NCBI GenBank assembly: GCA_950295325.1
Contig: OX485803.1
Location: 25,854,001-25,918,000 of the forward strand
Direction of reading: 5' to 3'
DNA from: Polytrichum commune
Lineage: Eukaryota; Streptophyta; Polytrichopsida; Polytrichales; Polytrichaceae
Length of the DNA: 64,000 nucleotides
Each line of letters starts with the position of its first letter. Position 1 is the first letter of the stretch. Below the pieces are notes generated by a model, which made no database searches, had not been told where the DNA came from, and was given only the letters and a program-made list of their open reading frames with translations. The translations under genes were made by a program, and so were the position numbers. Positions 12,631-25,692 of this stretch are shown here, in pieces.

Positions 12631-15440
12631 TAGTTCGATCCGGTAGTGTGAAACACCTCAACCCCTTAGTCGAAGTTAACACCTCCAATGCAAGCAACAC
12701 CATGCACAATACATATGCAACCTTATTTACCAAAACCCAACTATATTCCATACCACGTCTCCCTCTTGCCATCATCCACACCGAACCACATAAATGATTG
12801 TCCGATGAAGGTTGAAGAAGAAACCTACTCCGGTAACTTAACCTAACCCCGGTCATTAACCCCCACTCCCAATACAATATTATTTAGGCATGATGCCATC
12901 TATTCATTAGTCAATAGTTAATGCGATAAAGTGAGAGTCACAATAACTTTCCAATTCACCCAAAGTCGTGTGACTTGATAATATGTATCACATTAGTTTG
13001 TATAATAGAATGTTATTTGAACAACACTATGTGTTGATTCAAATGAATGACGTAAGGAGGAGTTTTGATCACCTTCATAATTTCGACGAACTTTTTCACA
13101 AAGTTGGGCTTTGCGACAAGACCTAACTTCTAAGTCACCTAATGCATCCAATCACTACCTAGATCAACCTAGATCCACAAAGAAGTTTGGCCCGTCGTGC
13201 TTGCAACCCTAAGCAAGAAGTGGGCTTGCTCTCAGTTCAACAACCCCTTCCAAAATCCAGCATTATCTCTTCCATGAATGCATGGATGAGATAAGACAAC
13301 GAGAATATTGTGCATCATAATTTCATCCAATATTAGACAAAAAAATCCCATAAAGTCTAGTGACACTACCATGCAAGTACAAATATTGTAAATTTTCTCG
13401 AGGTCCTCTGTATGTGCACATAACTATGAGCTACAATTTGTGTAGCATATGTATACGTAGTATGAGAAAGTTCAAATTAATCCCCCTTTCGTGCACTCAC
13501 ATGTATTCACACATGTTGGTAAACACCTCAAACAATTGTTACAAACACATGAGACCTAGGCAACTCGTATTGCGTCAACTGGTTTTCTTGTAGATTTTTA
13601 ATTGTAGTAGATTCTCAAAATTTCCAATTGAGACATGACGATTTTTGCCAACGCAAGACAAGTTGTCTAGGACTCGTATGCTTGTAGTGTTTTATGCCCC
13701 TGTTAGACTTCTTGAACCTCCTTGATGTCTATATTTCCATATCTAAGATTATATTAATCACAAGAGGTTCGCAACTTGGAAAATATAACATTCTTAAACC
13801 TCACGAGATCATTCTCTTTGAATTGGGCCCAAGAAACAAAACCTCCAAGAATCGGGGTCCACATTCTAAAGAAAGAACGTCAAGCTAGTCAAGTGGCAAA
13901 CTCCTATTAGTCCTCACCCCATTACAAACTTATGTGAAGACATAAAGTCTTCATATACTCTCATATTAAGAATTTTTTTTACAAAACATTCTCTCACAAG
14001 GAATTTGATGCTTGCATCAAAGTGCCGTAGATTCACAGTCTCACCTGAAAGAGAGATGACACCCAATGTCGGTGTTGGTGTAAACGAAGGACGCTTCACC
14101 TTTCGACCATAGCCACGAGCTCATTTGGGAACTTGGAACATGACATTGCGCAGGATGCTTCACCTAACGCTCTTACGAAACTTAAGAACATCATTATGGA
14201 AATTGATACATGAGTTCAATATTTGCAGCAATCATGTTTCACAATCAAACGGGATAGGCCTTCTTATACTCTAGAAAAGGGAGAAAACAAACAAACAAAA
14301 AAAGCATAAAGGGCATCGTTATCCTCATCTCACCTTATTATTCCATCGTTTTTGTGCACAAGGTATTAATAGCCCCCTTGGAGGAAGAGTTTGACCAAGA
14401 CCAAAGAGCTAACTCCTAAGAGGCCGGGCGAGTGATAGACAAACAATTGTGGTGTTTGGACATCACACGGGAAATTGCAATTGACCATGTGCAAGCTCGA
14501 GTTGGTGGGACCTCAATTAAAAGGCTCTTGGTACATCACCTTCAAGTGAGCAATGAGGACCGGTGTCTTGCAATCGCAACCACGCAAGCTCCCAAAAAGA
14601 TCTTTGGGATGTGTATGTACACATAACTTAACTTAGTGTGTTTCTCATCGATCGATCTCCTCTTTGTTTGAAATCATCGGGATTTTTGGGTGTGTTGTTG
14701 GAGCGGTCCCCAAAAAAGATTTCGATTCTTGACAACGAGTCGAAGGTCCGGGCCATGTCACTAGCTAGGAGCGTGGCTCACTTCGTGTTCGGCCACAATG
14801 GTTTTTGGAGGCCGTATTTATATTGCGTATGTGATTCACATGCTCCACGTAGGCTACCTTAAAGTTGCACCAAAATCATGCATTGGAGAGAAAAGTCCGA
14901 TATTCACACCATCTCACTAGCCACCGATGCACATAGCCAATCGTCGACTGGTTACATGGCATCTAGTTGAAATGGCAATAACTCAAGATTTTAGGGGGGG
15001 TCATAACTATCTTTAAAAGAATAGCATCCTAACATTATTTAGTTGTGTATCAATGTTTCATATGTTTAGAATCTCCCGGGCATTATGCCCTTTTATTTTG
15101 GTTGTACTCAACATGAGTATTGTTCGTTACCTAACATTTGTCACCAACAATTGGCTATTGATCCGGGAATATTGAAATATGACAAGGTTGTAGGTTTTAT
15201 GTAGGTCAATCCAGTGTTGCATTGGTTTATTTTCCCAACTTACATGCCAAGCATGTCCATGAGATTCATGCTTACATGTCATCCATCTTGCCCTCTTTTT
15301 TGGGGGGGGGGGGGGCGGGAGAAGTGCATATGCATCAGCCTTTTCTCTCTCCTCATTTTAGAAAGGAAGCATAAAGGAGAGGCTCAATAATGTTATGATA
15401 GTATGTCTCATGCGTAGTTGATAATCTATTCCCTAAAAAC
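12631..15440. other. No gene seen
   Basis: 2.8 kb without a convincing gene. Open frames of 60-95 codons (for example 12877-12590 and 13360-13593) have no domain, splice partner or conservation that I recognise. Confidence 0.5.
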
Positions 15441-15540
15441 TAACTACACTGAAAGTCTTGTTAGTGTGAGCCACAATAATTTCTAGAGCCCACGCCAATT
15501 CTCATAATGAGAATTAATGTGGGCCACAATAATTTCCATA
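15441..15540. repeat. Short foldback related to the CACTA-like MITE
   Basis: Starts with a diverged copy of the 12293-12630 terminal repeat and contains the palindrome AATTCTCATAATGAGAATT near its centre. GAGCCACAATAATTTC and GGGCCACAATAATTTC flank the palindrome as direct copies. Confidence 0.5.
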
Positions 15541-16307
15541 CAAATTCCTCAGGATCACACTTTTGGTTTCTTAAGATCTATCTTTAATAGCGGTTGACCA
15601 TATGCTTGAGTGACTCCCAACGTAATAATGCATTTTGATCTCTTATGTAAAGTTGACCACAAGTGTTTCTCTTGGGAATTCTTAATCCGATTTTAGCACA
15701 ACAAATTCAACATTCAATATACTGCTTATGGTGAATAATATGGGCCACACCGTATACGAGGAAACCAACACTAAAAACATCGGGGTTAATATTGTGGGTG
15801 CATATTATATTCCAATCCACAATATCTAACATTGGAGGCCTATGTTAGAAGTTGCAATATTTCAATTCGATGGAAAATAATGTGCAATTGCGAGGCTTCC
15901 AACAAAGTGAGATCAATTTATACCTGTCTTTCTAGGAAAATTTTGAATCTAAAATTAAAATACTTATCTTATTTTCAAATTTTTATTATTCAACTGGATT
16001 CAACAACAAAATTTTCCTTGTTAAGTGTTATTGTTTGAAAGTAAAATTCCATGCAATTTGGGAAAATACCATATTTAATAATTAAATAATACCATATTTG
16101 AAAAAATAAAATAACTCCCATATTTATTTTTATTTATTTTAGAAATAGAGTTTCCTGACTAATTGGTTTTCCTATAGATAGTTTTAATTACTACCAAGGT
16201 GGTAAAGGAACTACAATAATCATTTAAATTTTATAATATAATTCAATGCATTTTCACCTTCACAATGTATGAGTTTACATGGACACCATGAATTCCTAGT
16301 TGGTAAG
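15541..16307. other. AT-rich, no gene seen
   Basis: Includes an A/T tract near 16060-16140 with repeated ATACCATATTT. A G run lies further left at 15300-15315. Confidence 0.5.
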
Positions 16308-16315
16308 GTGTCTAT

Positions 16316-16862
16316 CAGAGCCCAACATTTTTCCTTTAAATTGCACCCATACCCAGACCATGCCCATCAACATCGACCTATGCCCACCCATGCCCACCCA
16401 TGCTATTTAAATTGCGCCCATGTATTCAAAAATTATGTAATGTGTATTACCCGCCTACACCAAGTCTTGGTTGGATTGGACAAATAAAAGGTCGTTCACT
16501 ATCGCTGGCTTCAGCCCGGAGCGCTTCTTGGTTAGCGTATTCCCTGCATCCGAGAAGCTTGACTCCGATTTGGAGTTGGATGCAGGGATGCACAAAACCA
16601 AACGCGCCACGCACGACATGATGGGGAATGTGGGGGCTCCTTTCAGCTTCCACCACAAGAGAATACTGAATTTTGCAGTGGTATCCAATATGCTTTGCTT
16701 TAGCCCATGCTCACCCATGAACAATAATATCGAACCCATGCCCACCCATGCCCACCCATGAATAACAATATCGCAGCCATGCCCACCCATGAACAATAAT
16801 ATCGCAGCCATGCCCACCCAAAACCCATGGGCATGGACATGGGCACCCAATGTAGGGCTCTG
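16316..16862. mobile_element. Complete non-autonomous hAT element, 547 bp
   Basis: The ends are 14-bp inverted repeats: CAGAGCCCAACATT on the left and AATGTAGGGCTCTG on the right, 13 of 14 matching and fitting the hAT start pattern YARNG. They are flanked by an exact 8-bp duplication GTGTCTAT (16308-16315 and 16863-16870), the length made by hAT transposases. The interior holds repeats of ATGCCCACCCATG near both ends, including a 40-45 bp minisatellite at about 16730-16820. It also holds the tail of a hAT transposase, so the element is a deletion derivative of an autonomous parent. Confidence 0.9.
16455..16655 (-). pseudogene. hAT transposase C-terminal (dimerisation) fragment
   Basis: The minus strand reads PTFPIMSCVARLVLCIPASN, then SESSFSDAGNTLTKKRSGLK, then a stop after about 20 more residues. 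This is the hAT dimerisation motif (FP-hydrophobic, CIPASS, SERxFSxAGN, KKRSxLKP). Only about 60 residues of a normal 600-800 residue transposase remain; DNA-binding and catalytic regions are missing. It cannot encode a working transposase but could be mobilised in trans. Confidence 0.85.
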
Positions 16863-16959
16863 GTGTCTATGATACCACTTGTATCAAAACATTTGGGTAT
16901 ATGTATAGAGTTTACCACATGCGAGGAATATTGTTAGGGAACATTTTAATCTATTGAGA

Positions 16960-17225
16960 TATGGGGGTGTTATTTGGTTTGGTTTTTTATGATCTCCAAC
17001 TTGTACCGGTTATGTTTGCATAACAAAACTAGTGTTACATTAGCAAATCTACTATGAAACACATGCAAATACCGGATTGAAAATCAAACCTTCCCTACTT
17101 TAGTTATGATTATCTAAGGTGCATGTTTGTTGATTTCTTAACTAGATACACAAGTCCTCCCAATCGTGTTCATTATTGTGTGTATAGTAGTTATTGATAT
17201 TTGAAGACATAGTTCAATTTCTTTT
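16960..17225 (-). repeat. Dispersed repeat family A, copy 2 (inverted)
   Basis: Reverse complement of the family described at 11225-11480, sharing CTCCAACTTGTACCG, CATTAGCAAATCTAC, GTGCATGTTTGTTGAT and CCTCCCAATCGTGTTC. Confidence 0.7.
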
Positions 17226-19124
17226 CACTAGAAGAAAACTTGTTCATTACAACCGTATGTTGCAACTTGGCCATTGCGACCCATGGCAAGAAAATGCATA
17301 AACAAATGATTTTGGTTGTCAACTAGAGAGTTTTGGTTATCAATTGTCCAAAAATTACAACCAAAAACCTTCAATTGACAATCATAATGATTTATATATG
17401 CATTTTCGTGGCATTCAGGTGTTAAAGAAAATGGCATGTTATCTCAATTTAAAACCCTAAACCACAAAAATAATCAAAAGGAACATGTGATTCATGACCT
17501 TGAAGTTAACAATTGTCACATTAACTCTCTTTGAGCTTGGTGTGAGATGGTAATCTTGGGAGACCAAAATCCCGTCATGGTTTCTTGCATTTCAAGTATT
17601 ATATTTGTACATAACATTGCTCTGGGCCTCTGACCTATTCTATGGGCCATGTAGATCGTAGTTGCGGATGCCAGGATAGCCCAATGTGGGTGCCTCGGGG
17701 AGGGCACTCACGAAAAACGTAGAAATTTTGTGTGATAAGTATAGGACCTCATATATTAATTTTGGGTAAATTTTATAAAGTAGTTACATATAAAACATGG
17801 TGCTCTAGGTGTGCAAAACATGAGTATATGTAATATAGCATTTGATATAACATTATAAAATTCCCTAAGTGGTACATATAAACATTCCATGAACATCAAG
17901 GGCTATATATGGGAAATCATATACTTCCACTTCCGTTATGCATAATGGATGAATAATTGTTGATTTTTTTTATGAAGAATCAAAGGATAGATGAAATCAC
18001 CCATGAGATGTCTCTAACTATGCCATGATTTGTAAACTTCCTAAATTATGTTAATGAGCACTTTTATTATTATTATTATTGTTGTCTTGTTTTATGTATG
18101 ACATGTATATACAATTCATTGTTGTTGTTAATATACTAGTATATTGCTTTACATTGGGCTTGGTTGTGATTTCAAACCATAAACCATGAACCCTAGAGAA
18201 TGTTTGTTTTCCTTGTTTTGTACATGTGCTTCTTGCAAGGCTTACATGTAGTCTTACACTTTAAGGACTTGGAGAATTGAGGATTCTTTTTACATATAAC
18301 CAATATAGGGTACCATTAAAGCATTCATTCAACAAACTATAATTATCCACAAGGTGCCAATAGTCACAACAATCTACCATTCTTTTGAAGATTAACATGC
18401 CTTATAATCCATAATAGTAGGTAATTACCCCCCCCCCCACATAAAAAAACCATATTTTTGCACATATATACTCATTCCGAGAGAAAGTGACCTCCCCAAG
18501 CGGATGTGCATATCTTTGCTTGGCCAAAGTGAATTTGGGCCAGGTCGTTTAAAGGAGTGAACATAACTCATCTCCTGAGCAATGTCATGTGTAGGGCAAC
18601 TATGCTATGTGGAACTTTTAACTCACATGGCGACCTTACCTTGATTGAATTGCTACATAGCCAATGTATACTACCTTGACACATGCTAATTGTCTCAATC
18701 AACCAAATAATATAGAAGGTGGTCTATTTTATCTTTACTAGTGCTAGAATGTAGCTTCCACATTAGATTCAACATGTCTTAGCTGATGTAGGATTGACAC
18801 ACGGTAACTTGAGGGGAAAATATTAATTTCTTGTTGGATTAGAGAGCCCTCTATGGTATGTGAAGTTTGGCCCTTGACTTTCCCTACCCTTGAATCCAAG
18901 CGTACACGGCATTTTGAGCCAAGCCCTAGAAAACAAGCAACCTTTTGGGCCTTATCCCTTGCATGATTTACATGTAATTGTTGGCTCTCTCAATCTTCTA
19001 AGGGTCCACAATCACTTTAAATGGAGACCTTGGGCCCATTCATACAATGGAAAACGACACCCTCCCCCCCCCAAGGAAAGGTCAACAATGAATCATGTGT
19101 GCAATTTCCATAACTTCAACCTTT
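17226..19124. other. No gene seen
   Basis: AT-rich. Short simple repeats such as (TTA)n near 18064-18080 and a C run at 18427-18438. No recognisable product. Confidence 0.5.
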
Positions 19125-19500
19125 ATTGTTAATGGGTGCGTTCTACCGAACTTGGAATTTTCATACCGTCCTTGATGTCGAGGGGCAGTTCTAGCCACTA
19201 TCATTAGTTTGGAAAAGGCACTAGCACAAGCAAAAATGGTCAAAAAGTCTAATGTTTGAAAAATAATGAAACAACCCAAAATCCCGAGGGCTAATTTGTT
19301 GCCAAGTTAGGGGATCCCCTATTTGAGAGATGAACGGGTTGGGCCCATTAGATTCGATGTTACATGCCACTGGCTAATGTTTGCATGACGAACCACTTGT
19401 ATGTGAAAACCAACTCCACTATAAACAAATAATATGAACAAACTTTGAAAAGATCCAAAGGTCTCAAAATTGAAATTCTCAAGTCCATATGGCCAAACTT
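19125..19500 (+). repeat. Dispersed repeat family C, copy 1
   Basis: Shares CTTTGATGTYGAGGG-like, TTTCATACC and AAACCAACTCCA blocks and the AAGATCCAA / TTGAAATTCTCAAGT pair with 63380-63580, in the same order and orientation. Confidence 0.55.
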
Positions 19501-19609
19501 GTTGGAGTTATGGGTTTTGGAAGTTCCCATTTCTCTTGGCCCAAGTCCAAGGAGTTCTATGTAGCCCTTTCAAAGTGTGCCATGTAGGTTGCCACTCGTT
19601 TGATAAGGT

Positions 19610-19915
19610 GCGTGGGTGTTATTTGGTTTGTTGTTCATGTTCTCCAACTTCTACCGATTAGATTCACACAACAAAACTAGTGGTGCATTAGCAAATCTAC
19701 AACAACCGGATTGAAAACCGGACCTCCCCTGATTGAGGTATGGTTATTGGAAGTGCATGTTGTTGGTTTCTTAACTAGATACATAGACCCTCCCAATTGC
19801 GTTCACTGTTGAATGTAGACCAGTTATTGATATTTGAAGACACAATCCAATCTCTTTCAAACATTTGTCTTCATGATGTTGTTTGCTCTTTGATCCTCAC
19901 CAAACCACGTACCAA
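19610..19915 (-). repeat. Dispersed repeat family A, copy 3 (inverted)
   Basis: Same order of blocks as 16960-17225, extended by CAATCCAATCTCTTTCAAAC and TTTGCTCTTTGATCCTCACC. The extension also occurs, inverted, at the start of the 24745 copy. Confidence 0.7.
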
Positions 19916-20660
19916 TCAAATCTAGGGGTCCGTTTAAGAAGAGGAACCACTTAAGACCCATCCACCTTACACATGATTCGAGTAGTGAAGAACAGACAGA
20001 TACATCACGAAATCCGAACTCCCAATGATCCGAGATGACCTTAAACTACCAGACAACAATGGAGAGGCACCCATAACGATTTGAATCCTGGTCATGAAAT
20101 CTTCTCTCTACGTGACGGAAAAACCAGCCAAGTGGTCAAAAACACCTCATGTGTTCCAACAAACGAAGAGACCGAAACTCCCAAGAGTTCAAGTCCGAGA
20201 CCAATGGGACGGGCGGACGGACTTATAAAGCTGCCCACAACGGGCAGGAAAAAGGTAATTTTTTTTTTTGGGGGGGGGGGGGCATAGCCCCGATTTTCAA
20301 GGGGGCCCTATGGCCGCTTGTCAATAGGCTTTATTTAGTACTCGAAAAAACTTTACGTTCGACCAGAACCCGCTTTTCAGTGCTCGCCCAATAATGTGGC
20401 CCCAATGGACTCGAAGCCGTTGGACCAATTACGCTCCGTTAACTGCCCTTGCACCTTTAACGCTTCCCACTGCCTGTAACTGCCTACCTTCCAAATTGTG
20501 TTGAATATCATAACGCTGTTTTATACCATTATTGTTGTATATTTCTAGTGAACATTTCTACAAGCACCGTCATGCCAACTTCCTCCTTTTCGTTCACTCA
20601 ATTGCCCATTTTCAAATCAACATTGCGTACATTTTTTTGCATTCTAACATATATGTATTA
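19916..20660. other. No gene seen
   Basis: Contains a T10-G12 run at about 20259-20282. No convincing open frame. Confidence 0.5.
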
Positions 20661-20738
20661 GGTAATCGTTTTATTGGAACTGGTTATCGGTGTAGAACCA
20701 GTTCTGCACCGATAACCGGTTCCAATAAAACGATTACC
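20661..20738. repeat. Near-perfect 78-bp palindrome
   Basis: Left arm 20661-20698 and right arm 20701-20738 are reverse complements over 38 bp with two mismatches and only two bases between them. It would form a long hairpin in RNA or cruciform DNA. Confidence 0.9.
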
Positions 20739-20742
20739 GGAC

Positions 20743-20924
20743 GTAACCGGTTGGCCGCTTTGTTGAGCCGCGCAGGTGACCTAAACAGTGGGTCACCTGT
20801 CACCATAACCAATTTAGATGATCATAACCGGCTGGGATGTCGAGGTTATCGTCTACAAACATGTGTGCTCAGAGCCAATCATGTCGTGCCACCTCGGCGA
20901 AACAAAGCGGCCAACCGGTTACGT
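20743..20924. repeat. Foldback element with 24-bp perfect inverted ends
   Basis: ACGTAACCGGTTGGCCGCTT and the next four bases (20743-20766) return as an exact inverted copy near 20901-20924. Inside, AGGTGACC and GGTCACCT form another inverted pair. Non-coding, locally GC-richer than its surroundings, and directly next to the 20661 palindrome. Confidence 0.8.
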
Positions 20925-23689
20925 AGTGAAACGTTGTCGTGGATGGTTGAGATTTGGGTGCAAATTCACTTAATAAGTGACAATCATCGCGACATTGTGA
21001 ATCTATAATACCCAAATGTGTGTACAAGGAATGACAAATACCATGACCCTAAATACGATGTCGGGTGAAGAATCCGGTTCCGCATTGTTTCATTAGCCGA
21101 GAAGGAGAGTAAATTTGGGATGTAAAAGTAGGTTGGGTAAATTTGTCTGTGCGGGTGGTGTGATGATGAAAGGGTTTTTAATAAGTTAAAATGCAAAAGG
21201 GGAAAGGGAAGGGAAGAAAGAAAGGGGAGGAGGAAGCTTCGGGATGAACAACCAAAGGCTATCTTTGACTCCATTCAAGGCCCCAGGTGTCACCTCAGAT
21301 TTTGTGGCCGGCCAATCGCGTTGGCCCAAGTGTCCATCGAGCTTTCGCTTACTTGCCGGCCTCCACAAACTCGGATTCCGGTTCGGCACAAGGCAAGGGG
21401 ATTATATTATAATCGTACAAGGTAATAACTTAAGAAAGTGTACCTCTCATCCAACTAACATAAAAAACAAACTTGAGCCCCCCTATCTCTCTCTTAGGTT
21501 TGTCGCCCATTCATCTCAAATGACCTTTTGTAAACTACATCGATCATTTGGGGGGTTTTAGGGCTTGATTTGGTGTCAATCAACTTTAAAAAGTGATCTT
21601 CGGGCTGCATGTTATATTAGGGTTTTATGATGGATGAATGAGAAGTACGTTCTTAACATGATAATTTCCCTTTCTCATGCGACACCTACCGGGGGGAAGG
21701 GGGGGGAGAGTAAATAGTAAAATTGTGCATTTATAGGTTGGTTGCTTACTCATCCCAATTTGAGTTCACTAGACTAGTTTGGGTCTTTGATCTTGATTGA
21801 GGGGGGCAGGGGGGGGGGGTTATTTTCGCAAAATAACACTCTCCACACTTTCCACTATTGATCATTGTTTTTCATCCTTCCCTCCCCCGGTTCGTCCTCC
21901 CCCTTGGTAGGTGTTGTACATGTTGACACGACACCTACCATGGGGGGTGCAATAGAAACATGCCTCTCTTTTAATTCGTTGTTCCAAATTCGTTGTCTTT
22001 GGATCCCACCAAAAGTAAATCGGGGTCTTTGACCCTGCTTTGGGGGTCCATTCAATTGAAATTTGAATAACATGAGTTATTCGATGTTTCTTTGTGTTTT
22101 CACATTCCTCCATGCTAGGGTGTCATGAAACTTTCACCCACAAACTTCGCACAGTTCGATTGGAAAACACATGTTTCTGTTACCGTGTAAATACTATCTT
22201 ATTGGGAACTCTAATAGGTTGGCCTACATTTGAATGGAATCCACGATTATGCAAAGGCTTGGAGGTATGGCAGGTATGGCTTGGAGCACATAATGTGGTT
22301 GGTCCTTAATCCCTAAGTGCAAAAATGTGTATGTGAGCTACATATCCTTATCAACAATCATCTCACTTGTCAATCACACATCTCAATTTGGTGGAACATC
22401 CTACTTTATCGAGGATTTGGGTTTGAATGCAAAACTTGGGTGACATCAATTGCAAATACATGTTCAATGTTTTGATCATCAATATCACATAGGACTCATG
22501 AGTTTATTTTATTTCTCTCCTTTACCTTGTTTTTTAATGGACTATAGTCTCGAAATCATAAAGAAGTTTAAAAAAAACAGGTTGATTTAAAAAACTTAGT
22601 GAAGCTCAAAGAGATTGTGTATATAGGTTGTACATTACGGCCTCAAGCCTTTTGTCACATGATAACAAACATTGTTCACTCGCTCTTAAATTAAGGTCAA
22701 GGCTGCAAAGTTAAGAATTTGTGAAGAAACTTGTCGAACCTATTTGAAAATTCACATCCGTACATTTGGGGTCCTTAAAGAACTCGGTGAGCTCCATACA
22801 AGCATTTCTTAGTTTAAATTATCGAAATTCCTCACGCATCAAGATTATGTAGCTATAGGGTTAAGAATATTTAGGTTATCATATCACACATAGTATTATG
22901 ATGGATATAAACAGACAATAAATAAAGAATGTTTGGTTTGAATGAGAAATCATTATGTGTTAAGACAATTATGAAAGCATGATTTTATGTTTTCCACAAT
23001 GATGCTAAATGTATACATGTCGAGTTTCATCTGATCTTGTTATTTGCATTTCTTATCATGACCGTTGAATTCGTGCTAAATACATGATGGAAGACTATAA
23101 CATTATTCAAATCCATAACAATGTTCTGTGGTATTGACAATATTCCACGTAGTATTCCTAGATATCCTCCACATTTAGTTTGAACGTATTACCTACATGA
23201 ATGTCTTTTGTAAAAACTTACTTACAATGTTTGCTTATTGAAAAGCGACACTCCCCACGTGTATTGAGTTTTTGATGCATTCAACCCATGAAAAACATTC
23301 ACCAGTCACATACAATACTAACATAATTATGATAAAAGAAAATAGAAACAAAGGGCAACTCCTTGTGGCAATTTTGATTTTAATTCTTTATCATAATCAA
23401 TTCCTATTCCATCTATTGTCACAAAAACAAAGATTGATTTGCATCTCCATCCAAACCTCCAAATTTACGATTTGGACAAAAAAAATCCATATGGGGCATG
23501 AGGGATGAAACAATACCCGCCCTTTGATGGTTTTCTCTCATATAGGTACATATATTCAACCATGAAATGCAAATCATTAGAAGAAACTTTCCAACTAAAT
23601 TTAGAAGGAACACTTCAACAATTCAAACAATATTGACTCTCATTTTTATAAATAGAAGAATTAAGTATTGTGTTTCTCATTTGGTTTTG
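20925..23689. other. No gene seen
   Basis: 2.7 kb intergenic. G runs near 21693-21710 and 21801-21820. Frames of 60-105 codons lack recognisable domains. Confidence 0.5.
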
Positions 23690-23910
23690 ACCACCAACAT
23701 ATACATGTAGCACAAGATTTCCGAATTCAATAGTCAACACAATTGGGGGGACCTAGGAGTTTGATTAATCAACACACATTCACTTCGGGCAATCATAACT
23801 GAATCAAAGGAGGTCTAGTTTCGATGATGCTTCATCATAGGTTTACTACTGCAACACGTGTTTCTTTAATGTACAAAGTTGATTTGTATAAGTTGGAGAC
23901 ACTACAAGCA
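23690..23910 (+). repeat. Dispersed repeat family A, copy 4
   Basis: Shares CAACACAATTGGGGGGACCT, the TCAACACACATTCAC block, TGCTTCATCATAGGTTTACT and AAGTTGGAGA with the family. Confidence 0.65.
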
Positions 23911-24744
23911 TACGAGTCTTCAGCAATCATCCTACATTGGTGAAAGAATCCCGCAAGGTGGACTCTACATTGGAAACCTAAATGATGTGTGTGGGTCACT
24001 ATGAAATCAAGGCGTCACGAGAAACTTATAGAGGAAAACTATATATGTATGCCTTAATGATAGACTATGTATGGATACCAAGCACTTCAAGTATAATGTA
24101 ATCATATAAGCCTCCACTACATATAGAAAATGTGAATCATGGCATAAATGGGCCTTTATTACATGTACATTTCACTTTCTCTTTCCCATGAGAAAGTCAT
24201 TGATCATATTGTCATTTGTAGGATGCTACTCAATGATTCCATCAAAACAAAGAAAGACAAGAGCACAATAACTTACCCACAATCCAAAGTGCAAAACTCA
24301 AGGTAGCCAACAAGTGCTCCAAGAGCCTACATTTTGAAAAAGTCTAGAACCTAAATGCAGTTTCTAACAAGAGTGACAATGGTGGTCATCGGGGACTAGT
24401 ACCGTATGAAAGCATGGATGAAAACGTAAATCATATGAGACTCACACATCCATTGTCATTTTTTCCTCTAAATATGAGGACCTTCTTTTATACATCTACC
24501 ATTACTTGAAAATTGTTTATAGCATGTTGAAATGTACACACTAGAGAGAGAAAAAAAACACCCCCCCATATCTATACTATGTACACAAGTGCCTCAAATA
24601 ATACTTCTTTCTACACCCACATTAGCTTGTACATGGTAGGAAGAGTCTAGCTCCTGGAGAAAGAACAGTGCAAACCTATCATTTTAGTAGATTTACGCAT
24701 TTAGTGACGTAGCACAAGTTTTTGGTGACGCATGTCAATTGCCC

Positions 24745-25075
24745 AAGTGTGTGGTTTGGTGAGGATCAAAGAGCAAACATCGTAAATACACATGCTTAAA
24801 AGAGATTGGACTACATTTTCAAATATTAGTAACAACTCTACACTCAATAATGAACACAACTGGGGAAACATATGTATCCACTTAAAAAAATCAACAAACA
24901 TGCAGCTCCGACAACGACAACTTAATAAGGGGAGGCTTTAATTTCAATCCCGTTTCCGCTTATATTTCATTGTAGATTTGCCAATGCAACACGAGTCTTG
25001 TTGTGCAAATCTAATTGGTAGAAGTTGGAGAACATGAGAACAAACCAACTAACACCTACATACTTTAACACATAG
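24745..25075 (+). repeat. Dispersed repeat family A, copy 5
   Basis: The longest copy: GGTGAGGATCAAAGAGCAAA, ACTCTACACTCAATAATGAA, AATCAACAAACATGCA, GCCAATGCAACACGAG and AGTTGGAGAACATGAGAACA, in that order. Confidence 0.7.
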
Positions 25076-25668
25076 AATAGCTCAAATCGGATACGAAGAA
25101 CATATACCGTGTGTTGGACCAATGCACAAATTATGTGTGGTCTTCTACGGACTACTTTTGGAGGTACAAGTACCTATTCGGATTTTGGGGGGGGGGGGGC
25201 ATATGGGTCCTTAGTCCTCTTGGAGATTCTCTTTTTGTGTAAAGGATCGACTTGACCCCACCCCACATGTAATGGACAACTTTCACACAACCAACATCAC
25301 CGTACCCCACGCGTTTAGAATGTGGGGGCCCACATGAAAACGGATGGGTGGTCTATCATACTCTTGAAGCTTGTCTATTGTACACTCCTTTTAAAAGTGC
25401 GTTTTCACCCTAAAAGTTGTGAATGCATGGGTAAGTGGAGAATTGTTTCTTGGAAGCAAAATGGATTTTATGTGGTTCAAGACATAAAAGTAAATAGAAA
25501 AATCTAGATTGGATACACACTTTTAGGTGCCCCTACTAGGTGACCATCAATGTCACATATAATCACACTATATTCTTGTTTCTCCGTCCTTTGTAAAACA
25601 ATGCACTAGAGATACTTCCAAGCTCTGAAATCTTTATTTGGATAGTTGATGAGATTACACGTAGAAAT
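25076..25668. other. No gene seen
   Basis: Intergenic, with a G run at 25187-25198. Ends at the left target duplication of the LINE. Confidence 0.5.
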
Positions 25669-25692
25669 GGTGTACATAAGAACTTAGAAATA

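Noticed and set aside
20255-20285. T-run followed by G-run as an LTR polypurine tract
   Set aside because: No LTR pair, primer-binding site or gag-pol sequence is visible nearby. Similar G runs are scattered across the intergenic DNA.
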